A stretch of 64,000 nt of DNA from Nostoc mirabile CHAB5784 (GCF_020829645.1 NZ_JAIVFS010000012.1:1-64000), one strand, 5' to 3'; numbered from the stretch's first letter, positions 42,301 to 51,733 are shown. The notes: a model not told the origin generated them from the letters alone. A program made the numbers and translations.

Positions 42301-43397
42301 CCCCCTGCTCCCTGCTCCCTGCCCCCTGTCCCCTGCCCCCTGCCCCCTGCCCTCCCCTGCTGTGCTAACCAAGTTACTAGCCAGCCGCAAATGCCAATGG
42401 CTAACCCTAACTGCGTGACATCTACCTTGGCAACAAAAATTGCCCGCACTAGCAGCACTATTAAAGCATAAATAATTACAGTAGCAGGTAAACTAATACT
42501 TAAGCGTTGGCGTAGGCGTAGCCCGTCGTAGACATCGCGGCTATCTTCCTCACTAATAGAATTAGGCTGTTGGTAAAGATTGTGATAAACGGTAATAATA
42601 GTTGTGCCGATCATTGCCACATAAACGGCAATCAAGGGAAATCCTCTTAATTGCCAACCCCAATGCAAATAACTCAGCCCCAGAATATTTATTAGAGGTA
42701 ATTTCCCAGTAAGTAAATTGGGAAAAATACTGCGATTTTTGGAGAGTAAAATAGTTATAGCAGTAAGGGTAGGACAGGCGATCGCAACTACAATCCAATC
42801 CAAAGGATTTTGCCACAACCGAAAGCTATCCATTGCCCAAAAGTTTACTGGCACTAACAAAAGGGTGACAATCAATAATGTCTGAGCCGTCAATCTAAGG
42901 TTGCTTTGCCTAGTTGCCCAAAAGCTTAATCCCCAGAAACTCAAAGTATAAGCAAATAAAACTCCATACTGTCCAGAAGCCGGAAACCTCTCCCACTGAC
43001 TTGCAGCCAGTACCCCAGAGGACACCACTACCAAGAATACTCCTAGAAAAAGCAGCCAACGGACACTCAGTTCTGCCCCTAATGACTGCAACATTGTGCT
43101 GATGAAGTTGGGTTTAGCTGGTTTTTGCTGCGGTGGTTGTCTACGGCTACTAGATTGTAAAGCTGCTACGGGCAACTGCTGCACTGAATCAGAAGTTACA
43201 AAGGCTACCTTTGTTTCAGGTTCAGGCTGGGGTTGCAACACCACCGTACACACCAGGAATTCTCGGCATAGCTGCCTAACTTGGGTATCGGATATCAAAC
43301 CTAAACGCAGCCATATATCTAGTCCTTCTAATAAATGAGGATGGGAAGATGGCAGTCTGATTTCAAATTTTAGCGGGCGCTCAAGGGGCGATGACAT
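39399..43397 (-). CDS. Large multi-spanning membrane protein (DUF2157-like), 1332 aa
   Basis: The N-terminal 130 residues are soluble (LKFEIRLPSSHPHLLEGLDI, VRQLCREFLVC), followed by more than 30 predicted hydrophobic helices to the C-terminus. This matches a family of very long polytopic proteins conserved in cyanobacteria and often called DUF2157-containing; their function is unknown. Two in-frame repeat insertions are visible: a dispersed repeat at 42505-42540 (SRDVYDGLRLRQ) and a CCCCTGC heptamer array at 42296-42360 (a GGRGQGAG-type Gly/Gln stretch). I use the ATG at 43395-43397 (MSSPLERPLKFEI); an upstream frame adds 24 residues without likely meaning. Its 3' end is duplicated at 37804-38092. 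Confidence 0.8.
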   Translation of the reverse strand: MSSPLERPLKFEIRLPSSHPHLLEGLDIWLRLGLISDTQVRQLCREFLVCTVVLQPQPEPETKVAFVTSDSVQQLPVAALQSSSRRQPPQQKPAKPNFISTMLQSLGAELSVRWLLFLGVFLVVVSSGVLAASQWERFPASGQYGVLFAYTLSFWGLSFWATRQSNLRLTAQTLLIVTLLLVPVNFWAMDSFRLWQNPLDWIVVAIACPTLTAITILLSKNRSIFPNLLTGKLPLINILGLSYLHWGWQLRGFPLIAVYVAMIGTTIITVYHNLYQQPNSISEEDSRDVYDGLRLRQRLSISLPATVIIYALIVLLVRAIFVAKVDVTQLGLAIGICGWLVTWLAQQGRAGGRGQGTGGREQGAGGRGQGAKVIFSSSPSSPSSLLLWERLGGILLFLGWLVSVVNYPMSAIAVSALGLWFVGSRLRQYSFKVDFAAVFVIGLQTIWLGWRLVPDSLQKLAIATGTQLTNSQNEPWALLSVALFPYIILMVALTDRLHRTEKRELAKFGELLTLLFGAFLTTIAIGNPALRSLNLLFSTITLAFVTQRRSPSSLPLIYLTHIMGVLTFCFTINWLLPTLSYQVWASILLVLMVAEWGFSLSEGLWRRSGWDIGLGLAAASFFLLWMNAESSWYGIADSQAHWGVLWLVTPIALTGVANVTIIERRFTSRYLSVLAVVTAQLLTLQLPETRLIGLAVGTVLMFANTRYLRNQISAVITEGFLLSFIVALLWVGVPGLPRLALAGWFVVGAIAILILWLARTVLNRRGNELAIIYAAASDKWAIALCGFELFGLTVHSILIYSGFITSGFLYLAATAITLVAIVYRSWREPTNWAFYGIGWSLELLTAQVLGFGERSTVKIAIANIALGLIAQLVGEWWRRRHQLERLPSSFHILPLIYGAFSVLLRLDTFTEWTGLYSLGVALIIIGVGRRREDFKPLLYLGIIGVSISAYELLFYQMLQASTGALGDGLIAMSALGASIMYAYRILSPWLVSYLRLTPQELKGIAHIHWAWSSCLLMAAIPLPIGVNRLVGLGTGVFLIRYAIFQGRNSRTSPSIFGGITIAEMWVYLGLLEVAGMRVYWRETAVGRFWAGPLVPWNGAIACVVAYFLYILPWESWGWSKRPWQQAAYIIPLISLWETRLQVYPITLVLAAGFYIFLAKVGENIRFTYISVALIDWALYRWFDSLRLTDALWYVTPIGLSLLYIAQVDTQLKLPEYKTSRHILRIVGSGLICGWAILFHQNPAWIPGIFSLIAIFAGLALRVRAFLYIGTATFLITTIYQSVIFSLQYSFLKWVVGLLVGILLIYIAANFETRRAQITSLIRSAIDEFQSWE
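42296..42360. repeat. CCCCTGC heptamer STRR inside a coding region
   Basis: About nine tandem heptamers (CCCCTGC with CTCCCTG variants) within the large membrane-protein gene, keeping the frame and encoding a Gly/Arg/Gln run at about residues 346-368. Confidence 0.8.
42505..42540. repeat. Short dispersed repeat inserted in frame in a coding region
   Basis: GTTGGCGTAGGCGTAGCCCG followed by TCGTAGACATCGCGG is the reverse of the CGATGTCTACGACGGGCTAC family found at 3917, 13592, 50046 and 51474. It encodes a charged loop between two membrane helices at about residues 286-298. Confidence 0.65.
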
Positions 43398-43967
43398 AAG
43401 CGGCGGCAGTATAACTATATACTTAATTTTGCATTTAATTAATGTATATTTTGGCTCTAATTGTGCCACTTAGTAGGCTCATTGATTTAATTTTTAACGG
43501 AGCGCGGAGTTCAGGTGGATTTTGTTATAGCGATTCTCATTTGAATGAGGTCAACTAGTAGGGCATGGAACTGAACAAAAATAATTAGACAATATTCCCT
43601 ATACGTCAACTTAACGTGAAACCCAAGCATATTGCCTTATACCAAGTCCACTCAATTACTAATTATCCCCTCGCAACCCCACCCCGCTTTTGTCTAGCGA
43701 CAAAATCTCCCCTCCCCGGGAACGGGGAGGGGATTAAAGGGAGCTAGTGCGGTCTTCTCCCTTTGGAGAGGCTAGCGCCAAGGGGTTTCTCCAAGTGGAG
43801 CATCTGGCGTGTGGGGTAAAATGACTGTGGAATGAAGCTCTCTGACTTAAGTTGACACCAATGGACATGGCATTGCCCATACGAGTGTGTCAACTTAACG
43901 TAAAAGCTATGTCTTACAAGGAACTGAAGTTCCTTTTCTTTACGTTACCTTACCTATGCGGGAACCA
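43398..43967. other. Gene-free region with repeats
   Basis: Contents: a TATAGCGATTCTCA left end (43526-43539), with an imperfect inverted mate GGGAACCACTATA at 43960-43972 that reaches into the end of the next gene; GTCAACTTAACGT direct repeats (43605 and 43889); and a CCCCTCCCC..GGGGAGGGG hairpin near 43710-43732. It may be one large 447-bp element with nested insertions. Confidence 0.5.
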
Positions 43968-45539
43968 CTATATTTTCCAGAGTAAGTCGTTTATCTGCTG
44001 TAATTTAGAGTTATAAATTTTCTCAATTCCAGCTTTTAAGAAGTCAGAGGGACTAAATAAGAATATGTCACTAAAGCCATTAGTAATTTCAGGTAATTTA
44101 TTTTTCTCTACAATTTGAAATCGCACTTTTGGATCAACTAAGTGACCTAGAATTTGTATTGCTGGAATTATGCTATCATCAGTAATTAAAAGCGGTTTAT
44201 TACCTTGACTCACCATGTTAGCAATGTTGGGAAATTCTTGGTATTTTTCTGGGAATTTGTTCCACCATATCTGGGCTTGAGAACTGATCGTACAAGATAT
44301 GATTCCGCTCATGATTACCATGAACGCTACAAATGACCAGAGCTTTTTTTGCCAAACTTTACTAGAAATAGACGTGAGTTTAGTGCTAAATAAGTAAGCA
44401 ACAGCTAACTGTATACCTAAAACTGAGGGAAGTGTATATCGACTAGTAGCGTATCGTTTTTCAAAGACGAAATCCACTATCAGTAAGGGAAGCCCTACAG
44501 ATCCAATCAAAGTCAAGACAAATAACCAAACTTCCTTAGAGGTTCTTCGACAGAGAACATAAATTGAATAGAGTATTAAAGCTAAAATAATTAAAATAAC
44601 AGGAATTAAGACAATCTTAAGTTTTCCTGAATCGCTAGGGCTAATACCTAAATCAAGAAATGTACGACTAAAGATTCCAGCCCACCTTATAGCTGATGCA
44701 AATAATGTTTGTTTAACATTCGCCCAAGTTACTGCTCCTGACTGAGGGTTGGTAATAATAATCCAAATCCAAGGTATAAAAGTTATAAACCCCGCAAGCG
44801 ATGAAATCAGGTAATAAATCGATGTTTTACTCAATCGCAAGCGTTCGATTGCAATTACATAAATTCCTTGCCCAAAAGCAACTAATGTAAAAAATATATG
44901 AGTATAAAACCCTAATGATAATGTTGCTGCATAAATGCACCAACTAACCTTTGTTTTAAGGCGCATAGCTCGCAGCAGTGCTACGCTCGATATTAAGATG
45001 GTTACTATCCATAAACTATATGCTCGTACTTCTTGTGCATACACGACATGAATAGGTGAAACGGCTACCAACGCGATGGCTATCCACCCTACTAATGAAG
45101 ACTCAAATAATTCTAGGCATAGCAAATAAATATAAGGAAAGGTAAGCAGACTAATAAATGCCGAAAAACTTCTCGCCACTGCTACCGAATTGCCAAACCA
45201 CTCTAACCAAAACCTGGTTATCACAATGTATAACGGCAAAATCTGTGAGTCTTCTGAAATAATCCCTTTAATTGTATCAATTACGCTTTTTTCAGGATTG
45301 GGATACTGATATTTCTGCAAATCTTCTATGGTGAGCAAACGACCATTACTTAACTGCTCATTCATTTCTGACTGTATATAGCCAGATATGCGTAATGATG
45401 AGAAAACTTCATCGCCCCAATAAAGTTTTTTGTCAAGATTGACGAAGCGAAAAAATACACCTATTACTAATAGGATGATGATTAAAAAACGTAGTGAAGA
45501 TTGAGAAATAAACCAGTTCTGTGAAAATTGCTTTTTCAT
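43968..45539 (-). CDS. GT39-like membrane glycosyltransferase, 523 aa
   Basis: Predicted to move a sugar from a lipid-phosphate donor at the outer face of the plasma membrane (PMT_2/ArnT-like GT-C fold). The N-terminal loop after helix 1 has the conserved acidic LDKKLYWGDEVFSSLR (DE motif). About 11-12 membrane helices are visible, with AQEVRAYSLWIVTILISSVA matching the second luminal motif. A C-terminal soluble domain of about 80 residues follows. The target (lipid A, glycan or protein) is unknown. It stands alone. Confidence 0.8.
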   Translation of the reverse strand: MKKQFSQNWFISQSSLRFLIIILLVIGVFFRFVNLDKKLYWGDEVFSSLRISGYIQSEMNEQLSNGRLLTIEDLQKYQYPNPEKSVIDTIKGIISEDSQILPLYIVITRFWLEWFGNSVAVARSFSAFISLLTFPYIYLLCLELFESSLVGWIAIALVAVSPIHVVYAQEVRAYSLWIVTILISSVALLRAMRLKTKVSWCIYAATLSLGFYTHIFFTLVAFGQGIYVIAIERLRLSKTSIYYLISSLAGFITFIPWIWIIITNPQSGAVTWANVKQTLFASAIRWAGIFSRTFLDLGISPSDSGKLKIVLIPVILIILALILYSIYVLCRRTSKEVWLFVLTLIGSVGLPLLIVDFVFEKRYATSRYTLPSVLGIQLAVAYLFSTKLTSISSKVWQKKLWSFVAFMVIMSGIISCTISSQAQIWWNKFPEKYQEFPNIANMVSQGNKPLLITDDSIIPAIQILGHLVDPKVRFQIVEKNKLPEITNGFSDIFLFSPSDFLKAGIEKIYNSKLQQINDLLWKI

Positions 45540-46328
45540 GTAGTTTTCAATCTCCTCAAGACCTTAATAAATGGTGGTAAAATTTTATTATCGCCAGAAT
45601 CGTTTCTTAGGAGGCATTTTGCCTCCAATGCTACTCTCAAAGATATTGCAAGACCCTACAACTATTTTTAGTTAACCGCCAGATTCAGTTTCAGGTTAAT
45701 CTAGAAATTACAAATTGTAGATTTTGAGTTAAAATTTTCTTATATGAGTTTCAATAAGTTTGCAGCTTTTAGCAAAAATATCCCATATTATTTAATACAA
45801 TCGATTATTTGTATTTGTCATCGTATAATATAGTATAAATTAAGATGAATGTAAAATAATTGTGTTAAAAAGAAAAAGATTTCATAAAGTTTATATAGAA
45901 ATACTATAAATACGCCTTTGTGTAAAATTGAAATCAAGCTGAAGATGCTGAGTCTGGTTTATCGAGGAGACTAAGCTAGCGATCGCCCCGTAGCGCAGGT
46001 ATTTCTGATTCATTGCCAACCTGGCTGATTGCCCTGATGGAAGGGGGCAGGGGGCAGGGGGCAGGGGGCAGGGAGCAGGGGGCAGGGGGAGAATAACTAA
46101 TGACTAATGACCAATGACTAATGACTAATGACTAATGACTAATGACTAATGACTAATGACTAATGACTAATTACCATCTTCCAGTAATAGAATTAGTAAC
46201 GAACCCTTTGTAATGCCTTCAACTATCAAAAGATAGAAGCTCTAGTAGCAGATTTAACCGAATGTCAGTAAATCGAAAATCTGTATCCCAAATAGGCTTG
46301 TAGCATATAAAACGCTTGTAAGATTTTT
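45540..46328. other. Gene-free AT-rich region with two heptamer STRRs
   Basis: Bases 46043-46089 are GGGGCAG heptamers and 46096-46171 are about ten ACTAATG heptamers, the strongest STRRs in the window. A HIP1 site lies at 45979. The remainder is AT-rich leader for the agrE-like gene. No gene or clear promoter. Confidence 0.7.
46043..46171. repeat. Two adjacent heptamer STRR arrays (GGGGCAG and ACTAATG)
   Basis: 46043-46089: about seven GGGGCAG copies. 46096-46171: about ten ACTAATG copies with one ACCAATG variant. The two are separated by about six bases. Confidence 0.85.
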
Positions 46329-48440
46329 ATGACTTCCCGTATTCGCTTTTTGATGTGCCCTCCTGACCACTACGATGTAGACTATGTGATTAATCCTTGG
46401 ATGGAAGGGAATATTCACAAGTCATCGCGCGATCGCGCCGTGGAACAGTGGCAGGGACTAAACCAGATCCTTAAACAACACGCCATTGTAGACTTAGTAC
46501 CACCTGAAAAAGGTTGGCCAGATTTGGTTTTTACCGCCAACGCTGGCTTGGTACTGGGGAATAATGTCGTCCTCAGTCGCTTTTTGCACAAAGAACGTCA
46601 GGGAGAAGAGCCTTTCTTCAAACAATGGTTTGAGGCAAATGGTTATACAGTCAATGAACTTCCCAAAGATTTGCCCTTTGAGGGAGCAGGGGACGCACTG
46701 CTGGATCGAGAAGGACGCTGGTTATGGGCGGGATACGGTTTCCGCTCGGAATTAGATTCTCACCCTTATTTAGCTAAATGGCTGGATATTGAGGTGCTAT
46801 CCCTGCGACTCATAGACGAACGTTTCTATCACTTGGATACCTGTTTTTGTCCCCTAGCAAATGGCTATTTGCTATACTATCCAGGCGCTTTTGATTCTTA
46901 CTCCAACCGCTTAATCGAAATGCGAGTCGCACCCGAAAAGCGAATCGCACTTGAAGAGGCTGATGCAGTCAACTTCGCTTGTAATGCGGTGAATGTAGAT
47001 AGCATCGTCATCATGAACAAGGCGAGTGATGCTTTAAAAACCCGCCTTGCAGATGCAGGTTTCCAAGTGTTGGAAACACCGCTTACCGAATTTCTCAAAG
47101 CTGGTGGTGCGGCTAAATGCTTAACTTTGCGGGTAACAGAACCAGTTAGAGATGAAATTCATGCCAATGTCTCGGTAGAAAGCCGCGTCATTCGCATGGA
47201 GGGACACTTGCTCGACGCAGGCTTAATTAACCGCGCTTTGGATTTGATTATAGACGCTGGGGGAAGCTTCAAAGTCCTGAATTTTAACTTGGGAGAACAG
47301 CGCCAAAGTACCTCAGCCGCCGAGGTTAGGGTATCAGCGCCATCCCATGAGGTGATGGAAGAGATCATCTCTCGGTTGATTGATTTGGGTGCTGTAGATT
47401 TACCCCATGATGAGCGAGACGCTATCTTGGAGCCGGTAATTCAAGATGGCGTTGCACCTGATGATTTCTACGTTAGTACAATTTATCCCACCGAAGTCCG
47501 AATTAATGCCCAGTGGATAAAGGTGGAAAATCAACGGATGGATGGCGCGATCGCAATTACCCAAACTGCCAATGGCTTCATCGCTCGGTGTAAAATACTA
47601 CGGGATTTAAAAGTTGGCGAACAGGTAATTGTAGACGTGCTAGGTATCCGCACCATCCGTAAAACTGAATCGCGCGAACAACGCAGCACCCAAGAATTCA
47701 GCTTTATGTCGGCGGGGGTTTCCAGCGAACGGCGCGTGGAATTGGTTGTTGAACAAGTAGCTTGGGAATTGCGGAAAATCCGCGATGCTGGTGGTAAGGT
47801 AGTTGTCACGGCTGGGCCGGTGGTGATTCACACTGGTGGCGGCGAACACTTGGCGCAACTGGTTCGGGAAGGATACGTGCAAGCACTGCTGGGTGGTAAT
47901 GCGATCGCAGTTCACGACATCGAGCAAAATATCATGGGTACTTCTTTGGGTGTAGACATGAAGCGGGGTGTCGCCGTGCATGGTGGACACCGCCATCACC
48001 TGAAGGTAATTAATAGTATCCGTCGTTATGGCAGCATTCCCAAAGCTGTGGAGGCGGGGGCAATTAAAAGTGGCGTGATGTATGAGTGTGTCCACAATAA
48101 TGTGCCTTTTGTGCTTGCGGGATCGATTCGGGATGACGGGCCTTTGCCTGATACCGTAATGGATTTGATTCAAGCACAGGAGGAATATGCTAAACATCTA
48201 GAAGGTGCGGAGATGATTTTGATGCTGTCATCGATGCTGCACTCGATTGGCGTGGGAAATATGACTCCGGCTGGGGTGAAAATGGTGTGTGTGGATATTA
48301 ATCCAGCTGTGGTGACTAAGTTAAGCGATCGCGGTTCTGTAGAATCGGTGGGTGTGGTGACAGATGTGGGATTATTCTTGAGTCTGTTGATTCAGCAGTT
48401 GGATAAGTTGACAAGTCCTTATGTTAATAAGGTAGGTTAA
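46329..48440 (+). CDS. agrE: Bifunctional arginine dihydrolase / proline-forming enzyme AgrE (ArgZ), 703 aa
   Basis: The cyanobacterial arginine-catabolising enzyme: the N-terminal domain converts arginine to ornithine, CO2 and ammonia, and the C-terminal ornithine-cyclodeaminase-like domain makes proline in Anabaena AgrE. Residues known for ArgZ/AgrE are in place: Asn71 in FTANAGLVLG, His168 in FYHLDTCF and catalytic Cys264 in GAAKCLTLRV. The C-terminal half has the LOR/SDH-type core (GPVVIHTGGGEHLAQLVREG, LGGNAIAVHDIEQNIMGTSL). Length equals the family (about 700). It is central to using cyanophycin-derived arginine nitrogen in diazotrophic filaments. Followed after 42 bases by a DUF2085 gene. 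Confidence 0.95.
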   Translation: MTSRIRFLMCPPDHYDVDYVINPWMEGNIHKSSRDRAVEQWQGLNQILKQHAIVDLVPPEKGWPDLVFTANAGLVLGNNVVLSRFLHKERQGEEPFFKQWFEANGYTVNELPKDLPFEGAGDALLDREGRWLWAGYGFRSELDSHPYLAKWLDIEVLSLRLIDERFYHLDTCFCPLANGYLLYYPGAFDSYSNRLIEMRVAPEKRIALEEADAVNFACNAVNVDSIVIMNKASDALKTRLADAGFQVLETPLTEFLKAGGAAKCLTLRVTEPVRDEIHANVSVESRVIRMEGHLLDAGLINRALDLIIDAGGSFKVLNFNLGEQRQSTSAAEVRVSAPSHEVMEEIISRLIDLGAVDLPHDERDAILEPVIQDGVAPDDFYVSTIYPTEVRINAQWIKVENQRMDGAIAITQTANGFIARCKILRDLKVGEQVIVDVLGIRTIRKTESREQRSTQEFSFMSAGVSSERRVELVVEQVAWELRKIRDAGGKVVVTAGPVVIHTGGGEHLAQLVREGYVQALLGGNAIAVHDIEQNIMGTSLGVDMKRGVAVHGGHRHHLKVINSIRRYGSIPKAVEAGAIKSGVMYECVHNNVPFVLAGSIRDDGPLPDTVMDLIQAQEEYAKHLEGAEMILMLSSMLHSIGVGNMTPAGVKMVCVDINPAVVTKLSDRGSVESVGVVTDVGLFLSLLIQQLDKLTSPYVNKVG

Positions 48441-48446
48441 GAAGAC

Positions 48447-48479
48447 GAACCGCAGAGGCGCAGAGGGCGCAGAGAAAGG
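48447..48479. repeat. GCAGAGGCGCAGAGGGCGCAGAG repeat
   Basis: The CGCAGAGGCGCAGAGG block sits in the 42-bp gap between agrE and the DUF2085 gene. It is the inverse of 19786-19816, and a related CTCTGTGTTCTCTGTG block is at 50153-50170. It may supply the ribosome-binding region (GAAAGGGAG) of the next gene. Confidence 0.6.
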
Positions 48480-48482
48480 GAG

Positions 48483-48998
48483 ATGACAAGAGTAGCTTTC
48501 AGTGAATTGCAGGTTAATTGGGTTAGTTTGATTGCTGATTTCTTGTTGGTAGGGATGGTTTTTGGCCCGCCTATCGCTCCCTTTTTGGCTGCGTCTGGAG
48601 TGTCTTTGCTTCCTGGGATTGCGGACATCATTTATTTCATGGGTAATCATGTTTGTCCGCAACCAACTATGGGGTTAGATTTAGCACCACCGTTTATTAT
48701 GGCTGTGTGTATGCGGTGCTACGGTACTGTGACGGGTTTGCTGATTACTCGTCTGTTGTATGGGGTAACTGGTGGTAAGGGATTTTACTGGTTGAATCAG
48801 TATGGCTGGAGTGGTGTGGCTTTAGCTAGTGTGCTGATGATGGCTTATCCTTTGGAATTAGCAGCACAGATTTTCAGTTTGTGGAGTTTTAATAACTATC
48901 TGGTTACGCCTTTTGGATTGATTACGGGTTTGGCGTGGGGATTGTTTACTATGCCGATTTTGCATGGGTGGCGGGGTGCTAATATTCAAGACGAATAA
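48483..48998 (+). CDS. DUF2085-type membrane protein, 171 aa
   Basis: Four to five membrane helices. The family signature is the Cys pattern GNHVCPQP ... MAVCMRCYGTVTG, with the last two Cys two residues apart. Function unknown. It begins 42 bases after agrE on the same strand, and AAAGGGAG precedes the ATG, so it may be read through from agrE. A link with arginine metabolism is not established. Confidence 0.8.
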   Translation: MTRVAFSELQVNWVSLIADFLLVGMVFGPPIAPFLAASGVSLLPGIADIIYFMGNHVCPQPTMGLDLAPPFIMAVCMRCYGTVTGLLITRLLYGVTGGKGFYWLNQYGWSGVALASVLMMAYPLELAAQIFSLWSFNNYLVTPFGLITGLAWGLFTMPILHGWRGANIQDE

Positions 48999-49190
48999 AT
49001 TCGCCGTTGGCACTTCTTTGACGCATCTGTTACCAAGGGTAAAGACGGGGGGACGCAAAGAGATTTTAGTAATAAGCGATCGCCTGTATAATTTCAGATA
49101 ATAGTGCCACAGCTACGCCCGTCGTAGCGATCGCTTTTGCTCTAATTTTAGAAACTATTCTGACTCGGAAAATTCCCCAATTCTGCTGTA

Positions 49191-49994
49191 TTAACCTTGA
49201 TTTTGCGCTAACCAAGCTTCTAAATCGGTTAAACTTGAAAAATCAAGTAAAGCCTCTGCTAAATCATCCAACTGTGTTGAGTCTAAAGCTTGAATTTTCA
49301 ATAGCTGTGCAGGTGGAACAGTTCCGACTTTACGGCGAAGTTGTCGGATAACAATCGATAAAGCTTTTTCCTGCTGGATATCCTGATAAATTACAGACTC
49401 GCGCATAGCATCACTCCGTAATAACCTTTTAATCAGTTCCTTGTTTAATACTAACCCAGATAAGATTGCCGTTGACGCAGCAATATTATTTTGTGTTCGG
49501 GTATCGTTTATTTGCTCAATCGCTTCAGCAACCTGTTGTAATGTTCGCGTTTTATCCTCAGTTTGACTGAGGGTTGCGAACGGTAACAAACCAGGAGTAT
49601 TTAAAAATATCTCGCTTGGTTGTTCCCAAAGACGAATGACTCCAAATTCATGACGGGTATTTTCTAAAACAAAAGCTGTTTGTTGGACTAATTCAGATGT
49701 GGTGGGTTGCAGGTAAATGACAACTTGATGCATCCGCTTTTGGGGAAATCTGCGATATACCCTTAACCGATAATCAGTCATCCGAAAGGGAATTTCGGCT
49801 TTTGCTTCGGTTTGAAATTCGATATGCAGAACAATTTCATCTGACTGTAACAGAATTAACGCATCTGCTCGAATCGGTTCGAGAGATAATTCTGATGGAC
49901 TGAGTTGGGTAAGTGCAATAGATTCGCCAAGTAACCAGGTGGCGAAATCGGCTGAAAATGACTCTGCTAAAAAGCGACAGACGTTATCAAACAT
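49191..49994 (-). CDS. Rpn-family PD-(D/E)xK nuclease with DUF4351 C-terminus, 267 aa
   Basis: Recombination-promoting nuclease/transposase-like family. The core has Asp in IRADALILLQSDEIVLHIEF and the ExQ variant of the motif (IEFQTEAKAEIPFRMTDYRL), then VYLQPTT-like strands (HQVVIYLQPTTSELV). The C-terminal DUF4351 region is VIRQLRRKVGTVPPAQLLKI, LDDLAEALLDFSSLTDLEAW. These proteins are numerous in Nostoc-type genomes; their biological role is unsettled. Monocistronic. Confidence 0.82.
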   Translation of the reverse strand: MFDNVCRFLAESFSADFATWLLGESIALTQLSPSELSLEPIRADALILLQSDEIVLHIEFQTEAKAEIPFRMTDYRLRVYRRFPQKRMHQVVIYLQPTTSELVQQTAFVLENTRHEFGVIRLWEQPSEIFLNTPGLLPFATLSQTEDKTRTLQQVAEAIEQINDTRTQNNIAASTAILSGLVLNKELIKRLLRSDAMRESVIYQDIQQEKALSIVIRQLRRKVGTVPPAQLLKIQALDSTQLDDLAEALLDFSSLTDLEAWLAQNQG

Positions 49995-50522
49995 AGACAG
50001 GTATTATATCAGCGAGGTCTTGTCTGTCACAAAGAGATTTTAGTAGTGAGCGATATCTACGACGGGCTATTCGGCGTCGCCCGAACTTGAGATAAGGGAC
50101 TTCCAAATAAAAAAATACTCAAAAATTTACGAAAAAGCTCTCTCCTCATTCCTCTGTGTTCTCTGTGTCTGGAGTGGTTCGTTTATATGGTGCGTCATTG
50201 AACAGCCCATCATAGCGATCGCTCTTGCTCTAATCTAAATACAGCATTTCATTAATTCGTAGCAAATTAAATTTTGCAATCCTCTGCAATGGCAATGCGT
50301 CGGCTGACAATGCCAATGTGTCGCCTGACAATGCCAATGTGTTGCCTGACAATGCCAATATGTTGCCTGACAATGGCATTGTGTCGGCTAACAATGCTAA
50401 TGCGTTGCCTGACAATGCCAATGCGTTCCTCTGCATTAAAAACGCTACGCTTTTACGCAAAACTGTACTAAGAAACTACCTAAGCGTAGCTCGTTGTAAA
50501 CATCCCTCATTCATCACCAACA
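49995..50522. other. Gene-free region with 21-bp tandem array and dispersed repeats
   Basis: Bases 50047-50080 hold a GATATCTACGACGGGCTATT repeat. Bases 50145-50175 hold a CTCTGTGTTCTCTGTG block. Bases 50287-50433 are a seven-unit 21-bp array (listed separately). The remaining bases show no gene. Confidence 0.6.
50287..50433. repeat. Tandem array, 7 x 21 bp
   Basis: Units begin CAATGCCAATGTGTYGCCTG and vary at a few positions. Seven units give exactly 147 bp. The minus-strand frame 50230-50460 gives a seven-residue repeat (LSGNTLA); the plus strand is open in two frames. None has a convincing ribosome-binding site. Confidence 0.85.
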
Positions 50523-51395
50523 CTATAAATACTTCTGCAACAATAACCCTAACTTTTCCTTCGTCGCTGCTGGTGCTTTATCCAACTGAGTCAAAATCGC
50601 ATACTGCAACGCCGAATGCGCCTCACTCGGTGGCGGATTTTCACTCAAGCGCCGCACAGTTTCTTGAATCACTTTTTGAGCATTCACAGCATTCCGCAGC
50701 AAATTGCCAATCACCAATTCCACTGTCACACTATCATGGTCTGGATGCCAACAATCGTAATCTGTCACCAGCGCTAAAGTTGCATAGGCAATTTCCGCTT
50801 CCCTGGCCAACTTCGCCTCTGGTAAATTCGTCATCCCAATGATTGTTGCACCCCAACTGCGGTAAAGATTCGATTCCGCCTTGGTGGAAAAAGCTGGCCC
50901 TTCCATGCACACATAAGTACCGCCGCGATGGAGAGTAACTTCTGGTAAATTGAGAGATGCGATCGCATCTGCCAACAAAAGAGCCAAGTTCTTACAAATT
51001 GGATCACCAAAGGCAATGTGAGCAACAATTCCCTCACCGAAAAACGTTGAAATCCGATTTTTCGTTCTGTCAATAAACTGATCTGGAACCACCATATCCA
51101 GTGGTTTCGCCTCTTCCTTCAAAGAACCCACAGCACTAGCCGAAATTAAATACTCCACACCCAATTGCTTCATCGCATAGATATTAGCGCGAAACGGTAA
51201 CTCAGAGGGTAACAGCGTGTGATTGCGACCATGACGCGCCAAAAAAGCTACCCTTGTACCATCCAATGTCCCCAGAATCAAAGCATCTGATGGTGAACCA
51301 AAGGGAGTTTGAACATGCACCTCTTCTATATCTTTGAGCGCGTCCATTTTATACAGACCACTACCACCAATAATCCCAATACTAGCTTGAGCCAT
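50523..51395 (-). CDS. mtnP: S-methyl-5'-thioadenosine phosphorylase, 290 aa
   Basis: Cleaves methylthioadenosine to adenine and methylthioribose-1-phosphate in the methionine salvage path. Family marks: [20 protein letters not shown] at the N-terminus, [20 protein letters not shown] for phosphate and ribose binding, [20 protein letters not shown] and [20 protein letters not shown] for the purine site. Length matches. Monocistronic. Confidence 0.94.
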   Translation of the reverse strand: MAQASIGIIGGSGLYKMDALKDIEEVHVQTPFGSPSDALILGTLDGTRVAFLARHGRNHTLLPSELPFRANIYAMKQLGVEYLISASAVGSLKEEAKPLDMVVPDQFIDRTKNRISTFFGEGIVAHIAFGDPICKNLALLLADAIASLNLPEVTLHRGGTYVCMEGPAFSTKAESNLYRSWGATIIGMTNLPEAKLAREAEIAYATLALVTDYDCWHPDHDSVTVELVIGNLLRNAVNAQKVIQETVRRLSENPPPSEAHSALQYAILTQLDKAPAATKEKLGLLLQKYL

Positions 51396-51733
51396 GATCC
51401 TGAATCTGTTCCTTGCTGATCTGCTAAGTTATTTTACCGAAAAGGGGAGTAGCAGAGAAGCCAACAAACAAAGCGATGTCTACGACGAGCTACGCTGACG
51501 CATTTCGTGCCGCTAACACTAGACCTCTTGCAAAAGTCCCCTAACACCCCACCCCTTAGCATCTACGGTGTACACACAAGTCGGAAAAACTTCATCTACC
51601 AAAGATTTGCAGTGAAGCAGCGCTCTTGGTAGGGTTTCCCTCCGCAGGCGACTGCACCAAGCCGAACGCGAGTGCGTCTCCGATAGGAGAAGGGTGCGTT
51701 ACGCTGGCGTGACAAAGCTAAATTCTTGCAATC
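51396..51733. other. Gene-free stretch with dispersed repeats
   Basis: It contains GCGATGTCTACGACGAGCTA at 51472-51491, a GGAAACCC/GGGTTTCC-type repeat, and a GAACGCGAGTGCGTCTCC repeat at 51664-51681. No gene. Confidence 0.55.

Noticed and set aside
46898-48197. Several minus-strand frames within agrE
   Set aside because: Shadows of a long conserved gene; no family text and no start signals.
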